Shown one piece after another: positions 32,901 to 42,393 of a stretch of DNA of 58,906 bases (its first letter is position 1; each line of letters opens with the position of its first letter). Under the pieces are notes generated by a model, which was not told the origin of the DNA, did no database searches, and worked only from the letters and a program-made list of their open reading frames with translations. The DNA comes from Bacteroidales bacterium. GTDB lineage: Bacteria; Bacteroidota; Bacteroidia; Bacteroidales; FEN-979. The stretch lies in the NCBI GenBank assembly GCA_014860625.1, contig JACZJJ010000024.1:1-58906 (forward strand), in the 5' to 3' direction. The translations under genes were made by a program, and so were the position numbers.

Positions 32901-34298
32901 ATGGAACATCTCAGAAGATCAAAAGTGGCAGATCTCCTGCAATCGAAAGAGAGAGGCAGTGAGGTACTGGTAAAAGGATGGGTACGAACCAAGCGTGGCA
33001 ACAAAAATGTCAATTTCATCGCGTTGAATGATGGTTCGGTGATCCACCATATCCAGGTGGTTGCTGAGGTAGCCAAATTTGATGAGGAGCTCCTGAAGAA
33101 AATCACAACAGGTTCTGCCATTGCCGTGGAGGGTACCCTCGTTGAATCGATGGGACAGGGCCAGAATGTGGAGATCCAGGCACGTAAGATTGAACTCTTC
33201 GGAACGGCTGATCCTGAAACCTATCCCCTCCAGAAGAAAGGGCATACGCTGGAATTTCTGCGTGAAATCGCCCACCTTCGTCCACGTACCAATACCTTCG
33301 GAGCTGTTCTCCGCATTCGTCATGCCATGGCGTTTGCCATCCATAAATATTTCAACGACCACGGTTTCTTCTACATCCATTCCCCTATCGTTACCGGATC
33401 GGATGCCGAAGGGGCGGGAGCGATGTTTCGCGTAACAACCCTCGACCCCCTGCATCCACCCCTTACTCCGGAAGGGAAAGTGAATTATACCGAAGATTTT
33501 TTCGGGAAGGAGACCAGCCTTACTGTATCAGGCCAACTGGAAGCGGAACTTGCCGCCCTTTCACTCTCACTTGTTTATACCTTTGGACCTACGTTTCGGG
33601 CCGAGAATTCAAATACACCCCGTCATCTCGCCGAGTTCTGGATGATTGAACCTGAAATGGCATTCTACGACATCCACGACAACATGGATCTGGCCGAGGA
33701 TTTCCTGAAATCGCTGATGCAGTATGCATTGGATCACTGCATGGATGATCTTGAGTTCCTGAACAAAATGTATGACAATGAGCTGATCGACCGCCTTCAA
33801 CAGGTGATTGGAAGCAAGTTCGAACGGCTTACCTATACGGAAGCTATCGAGATACTCAAGGCATCGGGCCAGAGTTGGGAATTCCCTGTCGACTGGGGCT
33901 CTGACCTCCAGGCTGAACATGAGCGCTACCTGGTAGAGAAGCATTTTCACTGTCCGGTGATACTGACCAACTACCCCAGGGATATCAAAGCCTTTTACAT
34001 GAAGCAGAACGACGACAACAAGACTGTCAGAGGGATGGATGTCCTCTTTCCCCGGATCGGTGAGATTATTGGCGGATCTCAAAGGGAGGAGGATTATGAC
34101 AGCTTGCTTCGGCGAATCAGGGAGATGAATATCCCCGAAAAAGATGTTTGGTGGTATTTGGATACGCGCCGATTTGGTACCGCACCCCACAGTGGTTTTG
34201 GCCTGGGATTTGAACGATTGATCCTCTTCGTTACCGGGATGAGCAATATCCGCGATGTGATTCCATTTCCCCGCACCCCCAAGAACGCAGAGTTCTAG
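32901..34298 (+). CDS. asnS: Asparaginyl-tRNA synthetase
   Basis: 465 residues, class II. N-terminal OB anticodon-binding domain (about 15-115), motif 2 region [22 protein letters not shown] and motif 3 with [17 protein letters not shown] (about 428-444). The [14 protein letters not shown] segment and the length distinguish it from AspRS. Charges tRNA-Asn. The TAG stop codon is the first word of a GATACTG repeat (34296-34315). Confidence 0.96.
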   Translation: MEHLRRSKVADLLQSKERGSEVLVKGWVRTKRGNKNVNFIALNDGSVIHHIQVVAEVAKFDEELLKKITTGSAIAVEGTLVESMGQGQNVEIQARKIELFGTADPETYPLQKKGHTLEFLREIAHLRPRTNTFGAVLRIRHAMAFAIHKYFNDHGFFYIHSPIVTGSDAEGAGAMFRVTTLDPLHPPLTPEGKVNYTEDFFGKETSLTVSGQLEAELAALSLSLVYTFGPTFRAENSNTPRHLAEFWMIEPEMAFYDIHDNMDLAEDFLKSLMQYALDHCMDDLEFLNKMYDNELIDRLQQVIGSKFERLTYTEAIEILKASGQSWEFPVDWGSDLQAEHERYLVEKHFHCPVILTNYPRDIKAFYMKQNDDNKTVRGMDVLFPRIGEIIGGSQREEDYDSLLRRIREMNIPEKDVWWYLDTRRFGTAPHSGFGLGFERLILFVTGMSNIRDVIPFPRTPKNAEF

Positions 34299-34346
34299 AT
34301 ACTGGATACTGGATCCTTGATGCCTGATCGCGTATCTTGTATCGCT
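34294..34346. repeat. Tandem tract at the asnS stop codon
   Basis: Two GATACTG copies, GATCCTTGATGCCTGATC, then CGTATCTTGTATCG. It begins on the asnS stop codon and ends shortly before the recJ promoter region (TACTTTTA at 34355-34362, one mismatch from TAnnTTTG). Confidence 0.7.
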
Positions 34347-34379
34347 TTTTTTTGTACTTTTACAGGGATATAACTCTCT

Positions 34380-36125
34380 ATGGAAAAACGTTGGATCATC
34401 AAGGAGCGGGGTGATGAACAGGTTGTCGGACAGCTGTCGCGGGAACTGAACATTGACCAGCACCTGGCTAGCCTCCTGGCCCAACGTGGTGTTACTACCT
34501 TTGCCCAGGCCAAATCCTTCTTTCGTCCGCGTCTTGAGGATTTGCACGATCCTTTTCTGATGAAGGATATGGACAAGGCCATCAGCCGCATTGAAGCAGC
34601 CCTGACACAGGGGGAAAAGATTCTGATTTACGGTGATTACGATGTGGATGGAACCACAGCTGTCTCCCTGGCCTACCTGTTTTTCAAAAAATTTACGGAT
34701 AAGATTGAATTTTATATCCCCGACAGATACAATGAAGGTTACGGGATCTCATCCAAAGGGATCAAGTTTGCGGCTGATGAGGGATTCTCACTGGTGATTG
34801 CCCTCGATTGCGGCATCAAGGCGGTAGAGATGGTGAAACAGGCGAAAGCAAACGGAGTGGAATTTATCATCTGCGACCACCACCGTCCGGGAGCTGAATT
34901 ACCGGATGCCTCCGCCGTACTGGATCCGAAACGCCCCGATTGCAGCTATCCCTATAAGGAACTTTCCGGGTGCGGAATCGGATTCAAGCTCATCCAGGCT
35001 TATGCACAAAAAAACGACATCCCGTTTGAAGAGCTGAAAGAGTATCTCGACCTGGTGGTCGTCAGCATTGCTGCCGACATTGTTGACATCACCGGAGAGA
35101 ACCGCATCCTGGCCTATTACGGACTGAAACTGGTCAACATACGCCCTCGTCCGGGCATTGAAGCCGTGCTGAAGTACGCCAATGTTTCAAAGAAGGATGA
35201 AGATGACAGCAACCTCTTTTTTAACCGGGAACTGACCATCACCGATCTGGTCTTCCTGGTGGGTCCCCGGATCAACGCTGCCGGCCGGATTGAAAGCGGC
35301 CGGAATTCGGTGGAGCTTCTTATTGCTGATAATTTTAAGCTTGCCAGGGAGATCGGCAAGCAGATCGACGCCTACAACACGGAACGGAGAGCACTGGATG
35401 CGTTAGCCACCCAGCAGGCCATCGAGATGATCAGCAACGATACAACCCTTAAGCAGGCAAGGTCGACAGTGATTTTTCATCCCGACTGGCACAAAGGAGT
35501 GATTGGCATTGTGGCTTCCAGGCTGACGGAAGTGTTTTACCGCCCAACCATCGTTTTTACACAGGCAGGTGAGTTCGTCACCGGTTCGGCACGATCAATC
35601 AAGGATTTTGATATTTATGATGCCATCGATTCATGCAGTGAGCTTCTGGAACATTTTGGCGGACACAAGTTCGCTGCAGGGCTTTCACTCCGGCCGGAAA
35701 ACCTGGAGGCTTTTCAAAAAAAGTTCGAAGAGATCGCTACCGAAAAACTGGAAGGAATCGAGTTAATTCCGGAAATTGAGATTGACGCCGAATTGCCACT
35801 GTTTTCAATTCACTCGAGGTTCTTCAACATCCTGAAGCAATTTGCCCCGTTTGGCCCCGGCAACCTGGCCCCCCTGTTTATCACCAAAGGGGTTGTGAAT
35901 GCCGGAGGTACACGAATTGTCGGGAAAAACCACCTGAAACTCTGCGTGGTGCATCCAGATGTGCACGGAGGTCCTTTTTCAGGAATAGCCTTTCAGCAAG
36001 GCGACCATATGACGCTCATGGAAAAAGGTTTCCCCTTCGACCTGTGTTACAATGTGGAAGAGAACGAGTGGAACGGAACGGTTACTCTCCAGTTGAATGT
36101 GAAGGATATCAAATTCGGAATTTAA
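34380..36125 (+). CDS. recJ: Single-stranded-DNA-specific exonuclease RecJ
   Basis: 581 residues. DHH-phosphoesterase motifs: YGDYDVDGTTA (about 81-91), LDCGIKA, CDHHRPG (about 163-169), and DIVDITGEN; the DHHA1 motif is FGGHKFAAGLSL (about 425-436), with a C-terminal OB-like part. 5'-3' ssDNA exonuclease in recombination and mismatch repair. Overlaps the convergent pfkA stop by 4 bp. Confidence 0.96.
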   Translation: MEKRWIIKERGDEQVVGQLSRELNIDQHLASLLAQRGVTTFAQAKSFFRPRLEDLHDPFLMKDMDKAISRIEAALTQGEKILIYGDYDVDGTTAVSLAYLFFKKFTDKIEFYIPDRYNEGYGISSKGIKFAADEGFSLVIALDCGIKAVEMVKQAKANGVEFIICDHHRPGAELPDASAVLDPKRPDCSYPYKELSGCGIGFKLIQAYAQKNDIPFEELKEYLDLVVVSIAADIVDITGENRILAYYGLKLVNIRPRPGIEAVLKYANVSKKDEDDSNLFFNRELTITDLVFLVGPRINAAGRIESGRNSVELLIADNFKLAREIGKQIDAYNTERRALDALATQQAIEMISNDTTLKQARSTVIFHPDWHKGVIGIVASRLTEVFYRPTIVFTQAGEFVTGSARSIKDFDIYDAIDSCSELLEHFGGHKFAAGLSLRPENLEAFQKKFEEIATEKLEGIELIPEIEIDAELPLFSIHSRFFNILKQFAPFGPGNLAPLFITKGVVNAGGTRIVGKNHLKLCVVHPDVHGGPFSGIAFQQGDHMTLMEKGFPFDLCYNVEENEWNGTVTLQLNVKDIKFGI

Positions 36126-37165
36126 TTCCCTTCATCCCCAAAACATACACCCATTTTCCGTGTCTTGTGAATCAACGGAAGATCCATGGGAACAAGCCTC
36201 AGTTTTCCTCCAACGTCAGAGAGTGGAATGGAGCTGATCTTATTTCCCTCAAGGTTCACCATTTGACCGAATTTCTGCTGAGCAATCAGTTCCACGGCAG
36301 ATGCGCCAAACCGGGTTGCCAGTACCCTGTCCATGGGGGAGGGGCTACCCCCCCGCTGAATGTAACCGAGGATAGTTTCCCGGGTTTCCATCCCGGTTTT
36401 GGTCTTGATGGCATCTGCGATATACCTTCCGGCCGAATCCCCTTTTTTAAAGGGTATGCCTTCGGCAACCACCACAATAGAGTATGGTTTCTTGTGGATA
36501 GCCCTTCTTTTAAGGCACTTTGCCACGATGTCAATATCAAATTCCACTTCCGGAAGAAGAATTACGTCCCCGCCTCCCGCGATGCCTGAATAGAGTGCCA
36601 GCCATCCTGCATGATGACCCATCACCTCGATGACCATGATACGTTTGTGGCTGTTGGCAGTGGTGTGCAGCCTGTCGATGGCTTCAGTAGCAATCCAGAG
36701 AGCTGAGTCAAACCCGAAGGTCTGATCGGTACCCCAAACATCATTGTCGATGGTCTTTGGGATGCCAATCACATTGAGCCCCTCTTCGGAAAGGTGAGCG
36801 GCCGTTCTCATGGTGCCGTTCCCTCCGATGCAAACCAGGGCATCCAATCCCATCTCTTTGTAGTGTTTCCGAATCAGTTTGGGCTTGTCAACAGAAAGCA
36901 GCGAAGTGCTCTTCTTGAACGGATTCTCCCGGGAAGTCCCAAGGATGGTCCCTCCAACAGTCAGAATTCCCGACAGCTGATTTTCGTCCAGGATCGTATG
37001 CTCCTGGTTGATCAGTCCGAGAAATCCGGAGGAGATTCCAACCACCTCCATCCCATATTCAAGGATTGCTGTCTTGCCAACTCCCCTGATGGCTGCATTG
37101 ATTCCAGGGCAGTCGCCGCCGGCCGTTACAATCCCGATACGGGTTGCTCTTTTTGCGTTACTCAT
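36122..37165 (-). CDS. pfkA: 6-phosphofructokinase
   Basis: 347 residues. TAGGDCPGINAAIRG (about 14-28), GGNGT (about 114-118), the catalytic PKTIDND (about 136-142), EVMGHHAGWLA and the F6P-site RGGSPSPMDR are present. The residue pair that separates phosphate donors in this family is Gly (second G of the GGxG motif) plus Lys (PKTIDND): Gly favours ATP, Lys is usual in PPi enzymes, so this is the mixed class often predicted to use ATP. The Mg-binding position that is Asp in GGDG enzymes is Asn here. Starts 6 bp after the T9SS gene stop on the same strand. Confidence 0.93.
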   Translation of the reverse strand: MSNAKRATRIGIVTAGGDCPGINAAIRGVGKTAILEYGMEVVGISSGFLGLINQEHTILDENQLSGILTVGGTILGTSRENPFKKSTSLLSVDKPKLIRKHYKEMGLDALVCIGGNGTMRTAAHLSEEGLNVIGIPKTIDNDVWGTDQTFGFDSALWIATEAIDRLHTTANSHKRIMVIEVMGHHAGWLALYSGIAGGGDVILLPEVEFDIDIVAKCLKRRAIHKKPYSIVVVAEGIPFKKGDSAGRYIADAIKTKTGMETRETILGYIQRGGSPSPMDRVLATRFGASAVELIAQQKFGQMVNLEGNKISSIPLSDVGGKLRLVPMDLPLIHKTRKMGVCFGDEGN

Positions 37166-37171
37166 GGTTGT

Positions 37172-39574
37172 CTATTGTATCACCAGTTTGTGTATTTCGG
37201 TGGAGGAGATATCTTTCAGATGAAGAATATAAACGCCTTTCGGAAGATCTTCCACCCGCATCTCTTCATCAATTGGCAGAGGGAGATCAGCATAAACCTG
37301 TTGTGAGTAGACCAGGATGCCAAAGAGGTTGAAAAGCTCAATCTTTTCCAGCCGCTGTCCCTCTCCGCCTGTGATCCTGAACCGGCCTTGGTTCGGATTC
37401 GGGAAAACGCTGTACCGCCTGGTGGATGTTCCTTCCCGGATGCCGGTACAGGCTCCGAATGAAAAGATGATGTTGATATGGGCCGAATCCATGCAGCCAT
37501 TCTCATTTGTTACCTCAACCGTATACTCCTGAATTTCGTATCCGATTCCTGTGGAAGCAATCATGATGGTTTGCTCGTGCGACCCGTTTGACCACTTGTA
37601 AAGCGATCCTGAATTTCCGGCGCTGAGCACCAGGGTGTCGTAGATACAGACTGTAGTGTCGGGAGGCCCCAGGTAGATCACCGGTAACGGATTTACGGTT
37701 ACCTGGGTGCTGCCGCTGATCAGGTTGAAATTGTCGTCGACCGTGAGATGGTACGTTGTATTTTCGGAAGGGGTAACCTCCGGATTGGCATCCGAGGAGG
37801 TAAATCCCACGGGTGTTGAAGTCCAGCTGTAGGTGTACCATCCTGAGCCTCCTCCCGCAAGGGCAAAAAGCTGAGTGGAGGTTCCCAGGCATACCGTTGA
37901 AGGAGTGGCAACAGGGTTCACCGAAAGGGGACCGCCTTCAACGGCCACGATCACCGGATCCGGATCGCTCTTGCAGGAACTGGCTGCATCCGTTACTTCG
38001 AGATTGAAGATAGTAGAGAAGAAGACATTTCCGGTAAGGGGATCTTGCATCGTTGAATTGAAGCCCGGAGGGCTGGAAGTCCATTCCCAGGAGTATACGC
38101 CATACCCTCCGCTGGCGATTCCGTGAAGGGTGATCCCGGTCCCGTTTGCGATGGTGGTATCCTCCCCGGCGGAAGCAATGGGTTTGGGATGAACCAGTAT
38201 CATGGCTGTATCGTACAGCGAATTCAGGCACAGATCAGTAACCTGCACTGTATAAGCATTGTTTCCGACAGGCGGGATCAGCACAAGGATGCTGTCATTC
38301 CCTCCCGGAACATTCCAGGTATAGGTATATGGCTGAAGGCCTTCAGAAGGCTGGGAAAGAAGCGTCACCTCCTCACCGTGACAAACGGTTGCATCGTTCA
38401 TTGGCTGCAGTGTCATCGGAACGTAGTCGAGAATAGGAATTGTATCGGCCATCACGGTTCCGTCGCAGCTGATCTGGTCAATAGTGATGATCACATTTTC
38501 AGGACCTTCCGGAACAAGATCCAGGACAGGATGGATCACGATCGTCAGGCTGTCGGTCCCAGCAGGGAATGTAAGGTGATCGGGGATCAGTGTATAATCC
38601 ACTCCGTTTGTAGCCGTGCCGCTCACCAGGAAGTTCACGGTATAGGCTGTAGGCTGGGGGGAGGAGAGCAGGAAGTTGACCACCACATCGTTGCACCCCT
38701 CAACTGCAGTGTTCCCGATACCCGGATTGCTGTTGGAGGGCGACATCTCAACACCTACCGCACTGAAGCTGTTTTGTTCAAGAAATACTCCCGAGTCGAG
38801 GATGTGGTCAACGGCATCGGCAATAGCCAGCTTGATGTGGTATGTAGAACATGGTGTCACCACAGCGGTGGCAGTGAAGACATAGGTAAGAGCGTCGTAT
38901 TGGTAATAAACTCCGCCGCCATTATCCCACCGGCTGAAAGTATTCCCGCAAATGTTGTTTATCGTTACATACTGCGATGAGGACCCCGGCATCAGGGCAA
39001 TGTTGATGGCGTTGTTGGAGAAGGTCCCACTGATCCCTGGACCGCTGAGAAAAAACCCGAAGGCATCGTTGATCTGGTTGCAATACTCAAAAAATTCTTC
39101 CGAACCGAAGACATACCGAAACTGGATGGTATCGAACTGCGGGATAAAATCAAACTCCAGAAGGGCTTTGTCGAACGTTGCTGTTCCCGAGATGGCCGTT
39201 AGGTCGGGATCTCCACCGCCTCCAGTCCCAAGCCCAGCCCCGGTTTGGTTGTTTGGACCGATGGCAAGTGAGGCTTTTCCTGAAGTCATCAGAATCCCGC
39301 CGGGGAGGCCCAGCTGAATGTTTGCCCCTCCCGCAGTGGCGAACGTGCCGATCTGCGTGGATGAGATCATCCCTAAAGAGCCGTTGAAGGTGGCGTTAAA
39401 AATGGTGATGCCTTCACCGATCAGGTAGTTCTGGATCAGCTGCTCAGGGGTCATGTTCATGGCAGAACCCTCCACAACAGTCAGCTGGGCGCGGAGTTCT
39501 GCAAAGACACCAGAACTCAGTATCAGGCTGACAACAGCAATCAGGATACACAAATATCGGAAAGAGTGTCTCAT
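37172..39574 (-). CDS. T9SS-secreted protein with choice-of-anchor L domain
   Basis: 800 residues. Signal peptide (1-25 or so), choice-of-anchor L domain (about 35-260; MTPEQLIQNYLIGEGITIFN opening, LEFDFIPQFDTIQFRYVFGSEE core), a Calx-beta-like segment (about 275-375), PKD/Ig-like repeats (about 390-700) and a type A T9SS sorting domain (about 725-800; YSVFPNPNQGRFRI ... LPKGVYILHL). Exported through the inner membrane by Sec and through the outer membrane by type IX secretion, then attached to the surface. Probably adhesive or structural; no enzymatic motif. A -7 element lies at 39596-39603. Confidence 0.9.
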   Translation of the reverse strand: MRHSFRYLCILIAVVSLILSSGVFAELRAQLTVVEGSAMNMTPEQLIQNYLIGEGITIFNATFNGSLGMISSTQIGTFATAGGANIQLGLPGGILMTSGKASLAIGPNNQTGAGLGTGGGGDPDLTAISGTATFDKALLEFDFIPQFDTIQFRYVFGSEEFFEYCNQINDAFGFFLSGPGISGTFSNNAINIALMPGSSSQYVTINNICGNTFSRWDNGGGVYYQYDALTYVFTATAVVTPCSTYHIKLAIADAVDHILDSGVFLEQNSFSAVGVEMSPSNSNPGIGNTAVEGCNDVVVNFLLSSPQPTAYTVNFLVSGTATNGVDYTLIPDHLTFPAGTDSLTIVIHPVLDLVPEGPENVIITIDQISCDGTVMADTIPILDYVPMTLQPMNDATVCHGEEVTLLSQPSEGLQPYTYTWNVPGGNDSILVLIPPVGNNAYTVQVTDLCLNSLYDTAMILVHPKPIASAGEDTTIANGTGITLHGIASGGYGVYSWEWTSSPPGFNSTMQDPLTGNVFFSTIFNLEVTDAASSCKSDPDPVIVAVEGGPLSVNPVATPSTVCLGTSTQLFALAGGGSGWYTYSWTSTPVGFTSSDANPEVTPSENTTYHLTVDDNFNLISGSTQVTVNPLPVIYLGPPDTTVCIYDTLVLSAGNSGSLYKWSNGSHEQTIMIASTGIGYEIQEYTVEVTNENGCMDSAHINIIFSFGACTGIREGTSTRRYSVFPNPNQGRFRITGGEGQRLEKIELFNLFGILVYSQQVYADLPLPIDEEMRVEDLPKGVYILHLKDISSTEIHKLVIQ

Positions 39575-39595
39575 GGATACTCCATTTGTAAACTA

Positions 39596-39603
39596 CAAAT
39601 ATA
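39596..39603 (-). promoter_or_regulatory. Candidate promoter -7 element of the T9SS protein gene
   Basis: TATATTTG on the minus strand, 21 bp upstream of the ATG at 39574. Confidence 0.5.
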
Positions 39604-39617
39604 CGAAATTCAGAAGG

Positions 39618-40511
39618 TTAACGAAGTTCGAAAGATCCCTGACCGATTTCCCTGTCGTCGAAGAACACACCAACCATGTAGCGCCCTTTCATGGCTGCCG
39701 CATCATTGTCGCGCTTGATCCAGTCGACACATACCCGCATGGTTTTCCCTGCATAGTTGATGTCTTCACGTACCGAATAGGGGATCTCCTGACCGTTGAA
39801 AACAAACACGTCGTATTTGCTTTTTGTGACAACCACATTGTCGGGACGGGTAATCCGGATATACAGAATTTTTGTCCCCAACTCAATGAGTGGATTCTCA
39901 CCAATGGTGAAACAAATCTTCAGCTTGTCGGTGCGGTTGGCTTTGTCCGTCTCATTGCTGTTGACTCCACGCACTTTATATGCAGTGGTATTTACTCCAT
40001 AAGCCTGAAGTACAGCTGCCTGGTTCATCTTCTGAGTCAACTCCTCCTTGTCTTTGATCAGATTCTGGTTTCTGCCCTGTTCGGTACGTACGACCTGCCT
40101 GATGCGCTCATTCTCCTCTTTCAGTTCCCGGTTTACCGTATAGAGGGAGTCCATCTGGTGTACATATCCCTGGGCAACCTTCTGAAGCATGGCCATCTTT
40201 TTCCGGATCTTATAGTATTCGTATTGGGTATCGAGGAGTTTACGAATTTCAACAGCATTGGCCTGGATGATGCTGTCTTTGGATGATAAGGAGTCGGAGA
40301 GAGTGCCGTAAATCTCCTTGATGTTGTTGTGCTCCAGCATCAGAGAATCCAGCTCTTTCTGCATCTCAATCTTTTCAACCTCCCGGGCATCCACCAGGTT
40401 CATCAGCTGTGAACGCTGGAAAAAGAGCCAGAACAGCAATGCCAGGATAATAAGCGCGAGGATGGCTACGAAAATTTTCCACTTCCGGGAGCCCGAACTA
40501 GTTTCTTCCAT
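39618..40511 (-). CDS. Single-pass membrane coiled-coil protein, unknown function
   Basis: 297 residues from the ATG at 40511 (a TTG at 40523 is in frame). One membrane helix (about 11-31), a long coiled coil (about 40-165, heptad-rich with EKIEMQKELDSL and NRELKEENERIRQ) and a C-terminal globular domain (about 180-297) rich in beta strands (LKICFTIGENPLIELGTKIL, CVDWIKRD, YMVGVFFDDREIGQGSF). This architecture is conserved in Bacteroidota, but I know no assigned function. Likely periplasmic C-terminus. Confidence 0.75.
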   Translation of the reverse strand: MEETSSGSRKWKIFVAILALIILALLFWLFFQRSQLMNLVDAREVEKIEMQKELDSLMLEHNNIKEIYGTLSDSLSSKDSIIQANAVEIRKLLDTQYEYYKIRKKMAMLQKVAQGYVHQMDSLYTVNRELKEENERIRQVVRTEQGRNQNLIKDKEELTQKMNQAAVLQAYGVNTTAYKVRGVNSNETDKANRTDKLKICFTIGENPLIELGTKILYIRITRPDNVVVTKSKYDVFVFNGQEIPYSVREDINYAGKTMRVCVDWIKRDNDAAAMKGRYMVGVFFDDREIGQGSFELR

Positions 40512-40537
40512 GTCAATCGTCAATTATCAGATTAATT

Positions 40538-42244
40538 TTAATGTGCCGAACCGATAACTTTCACATTATCACCACAGTCGTCGGCGATCTTCTTCATCCA
40601 CCATTCAGGATAGCCAGGCTGATCGGGAAAAGCGGGAACGCCCCATTCATTGCGTTCAAATGTTCCGTCTTTCTCCTTTTTCACATTCCCGTCGTGGTAT
40701 TTCACCAGCAGGTACTGACCCAGGTCGCGCCAGGTGTCAACGGTAAAATTTCCCATGGCATCGGAGTAGTCGGTGAGGAATTCACGGGCTGCAGCCGGAC
40801 TCTCGCCATAGAGTGCCAACGCCTCTTTGTCAACTCCGGGTGTAGCATTGATGAAGAAATTTTCCATTCGGGTCTGTACCTTCTGGATATCCTTGATCAT
40901 GTAATTGTATTTTGTATAGGCCCAGTTGGAGACGAAGGTAAAGATCCAGAATGCGGAAGTTGGTGAGTAGGTCAGCATATCACCGTTCCCCACGGCAAAA
41001 GGTTCCGGAACTTCCAGGATGCCGCAGTACATCGGGGCATAGCAGTTGGTATAGGTGTCGTCAACACTGAACCAGAAGATCCCGCCGATCGGATCGGGGA
41101 GCCAGTTTCTGCTCTGCGTAACAAAGACAAAGCCGGTTTGCTGCGTGGAGGTAGCGCGCTCGTTGCAGTAACCCACACTGTCTACCTCCCATGTCATTGG
41201 TCTCCATCGGTAGGGTGACTGGAAAGGGCCGGCGCCAAAATCGTTGTTCATGTCCATCGAAGTGTTTTCATAATGGTCGCGCATCAGATCCATCACCTCT
41301 TTTACCGTCACTTTATGATCGGGCTTAACCCAGAGTGGCATCCGGTTGGCAGCGTAACCGTTGGCATCGTGTTCAATTACACCGCGGGCATAATTTTCAT
41401 ATGGTGCCATGCCTGAGTTTACCCTGTTAAACATGGCATAAACTCTGGCTTCACAAAAGCGTGCACCGCCAAAACCAACAGGTGCGTAGGTGTCAGAGAA
41501 GCTGAAATCTTTGTCGGAACCTTTCCACCACTCCTTCTCACGGGCAAACGAGATGACATCGGGAGCGTTGTAACACGTTGCATTTGCATCATTCCAGTTA
41601 TTCACTTTCTGATAGGGGAAGGTGGTGATACGTGCCTGATTGGCATGACCGCAGATGTATCCGTCGGGCACCTGAAGAGCAACCCAAACGGCTCCCTTTT
41701 GCCCTTCGCCTTTGCCGATGATCTCCATGATCCAAACTTCATTCTTGTCGGAGATGGAGAAGGACTCGCCGGAGCTGGCATATCCATAAGTGTCCATAAG
41801 CTCTGCAATGATTCGGATGGCATCACGCGCCGATGCAGCCCGCTGTAGCGTGACATAGATCAGGCTGCCGTAATCCATAATGGCTCCCGATTGTGTGGCA
41901 AGCTCTTCACGGCCTCCATAGGTAGTCTCCCCGATGGCGACCTGGTTTTCGTTCATATTCCCAACCACAGAAAAGGTGTGACTGATCTGCGGGATCTTTC
42001 CCAAAGGCTTTCCTGTATCCCATTCAACAATATCCAGCATAGCTCCTTCGGGATAGTCGGCTGCCGGCCAGAAATAGAGTTCGCCATAAAGGACATGCGA
42101 ATCGGCCGAGTAGGTTATCATCGTTGAGCCATCGGCTGAAGCCCCTTTGGTTATCAGGAAGTTGGTACAGGCAGATGAGCCGGCATGAATGCCAAACATC
42201 AATATCATCACCAGGGATGATGCAATGAGAAAGTTCTTTTTCAT
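40538..42244 (-). CDS. C69-family (U34) dipeptidase
   Basis: 568 residues. Signal peptide (1-25) ending GSSA, then the family's N-terminal nucleophile Cys in ACTNFLITKGASADGSTMI. Conserved VGNMNENQVAIGETTYGGRE, MEIIGKGEGQKGAVWVA and CGHANQARI follow. Cleaves dipeptides; the signal peptide places it in the periplasm, where cleavage next to the Cys would both mature and activate it. Divergent from the barrel genes, with its own -7/-33 elements. Confidence 0.93.
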   Translation of the reverse strand: MKKNFLIASSLVMILMFGIHAGSSACTNFLITKGASADGSTMITYSADSHVLYGELYFWPAADYPEGAMLDIVEWDTGKPLGKIPQISHTFSVVGNMNENQVAIGETTYGGREELATQSGAIMDYGSLIYVTLQRAASARDAIRIIAELMDTYGYASSGESFSISDKNEVWIMEIIGKGEGQKGAVWVALQVPDGYICGHANQARITTFPYQKVNNWNDANATCYNAPDVISFAREKEWWKGSDKDFSFSDTYAPVGFGGARFCEARVYAMFNRVNSGMAPYENYARGVIEHDANGYAANRMPLWVKPDHKVTVKEVMDLMRDHYENTSMDMNNDFGAGPFQSPYRWRPMTWEVDSVGYCNERATSTQQTGFVFVTQSRNWLPDPIGGIFWFSVDDTYTNCYAPMYCGILEVPEPFAVGNGDMLTYSPTSAFWIFTFVSNWAYTKYNYMIKDIQKVQTRMENFFINATPGVDKEALALYGESPAAAREFLTDYSDAMGNFTVDTWRDLGQYLLVKYHDGNVKKEKDGTFERNEWGVPAFPDQPGYPEWWMKKIADDCGDNVKVIGSAH

Positions 42245-42265
42245 AAATGTCTGTTTTAGTTAATG

Positions 42266-42296
42266 CAAAGGTAAAAATCCTCATCGAAACCGCAAG
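42266..42296 (-). promoter_or_regulatory. Candidate promoter of the C69 dipeptidase gene
   Basis: On the minus strand: CTTG, then 19 bp, then TACCTTTG (42266-42273). One mismatch to the -33 TTTG and a full match at -7, with the usual spacing, 21 bp upstream of the ATG. Confidence 0.6.
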
Positions 42297-42365
42297 GCTT
42301 CGTCTATGCTTTTGATCAGGTGGTCGATTTCCGCTGCCGGAAATGTGTATCTTCAGAATTCCATG

Positions 42366-42373
42366 TACCTTTG
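42366..42373 (+). promoter_or_regulatory. Candidate promoter -7 element of the first barrel gene
   Basis: TACCTTTG, 20 bp upstream of the ATG at 42394. It supports that start over the upstream frame opening. Confidence 0.5.
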
Positions 42374-42393
42374 TAATTCACGAATTGACCAAG

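Noticed and set aside
33609-34547. Long open frame opposite asnS and recJ starts
   Set aside because: It overlaps two well-supported genes on the other strand and its protein shows no signal, motif or hydrophobic pattern.
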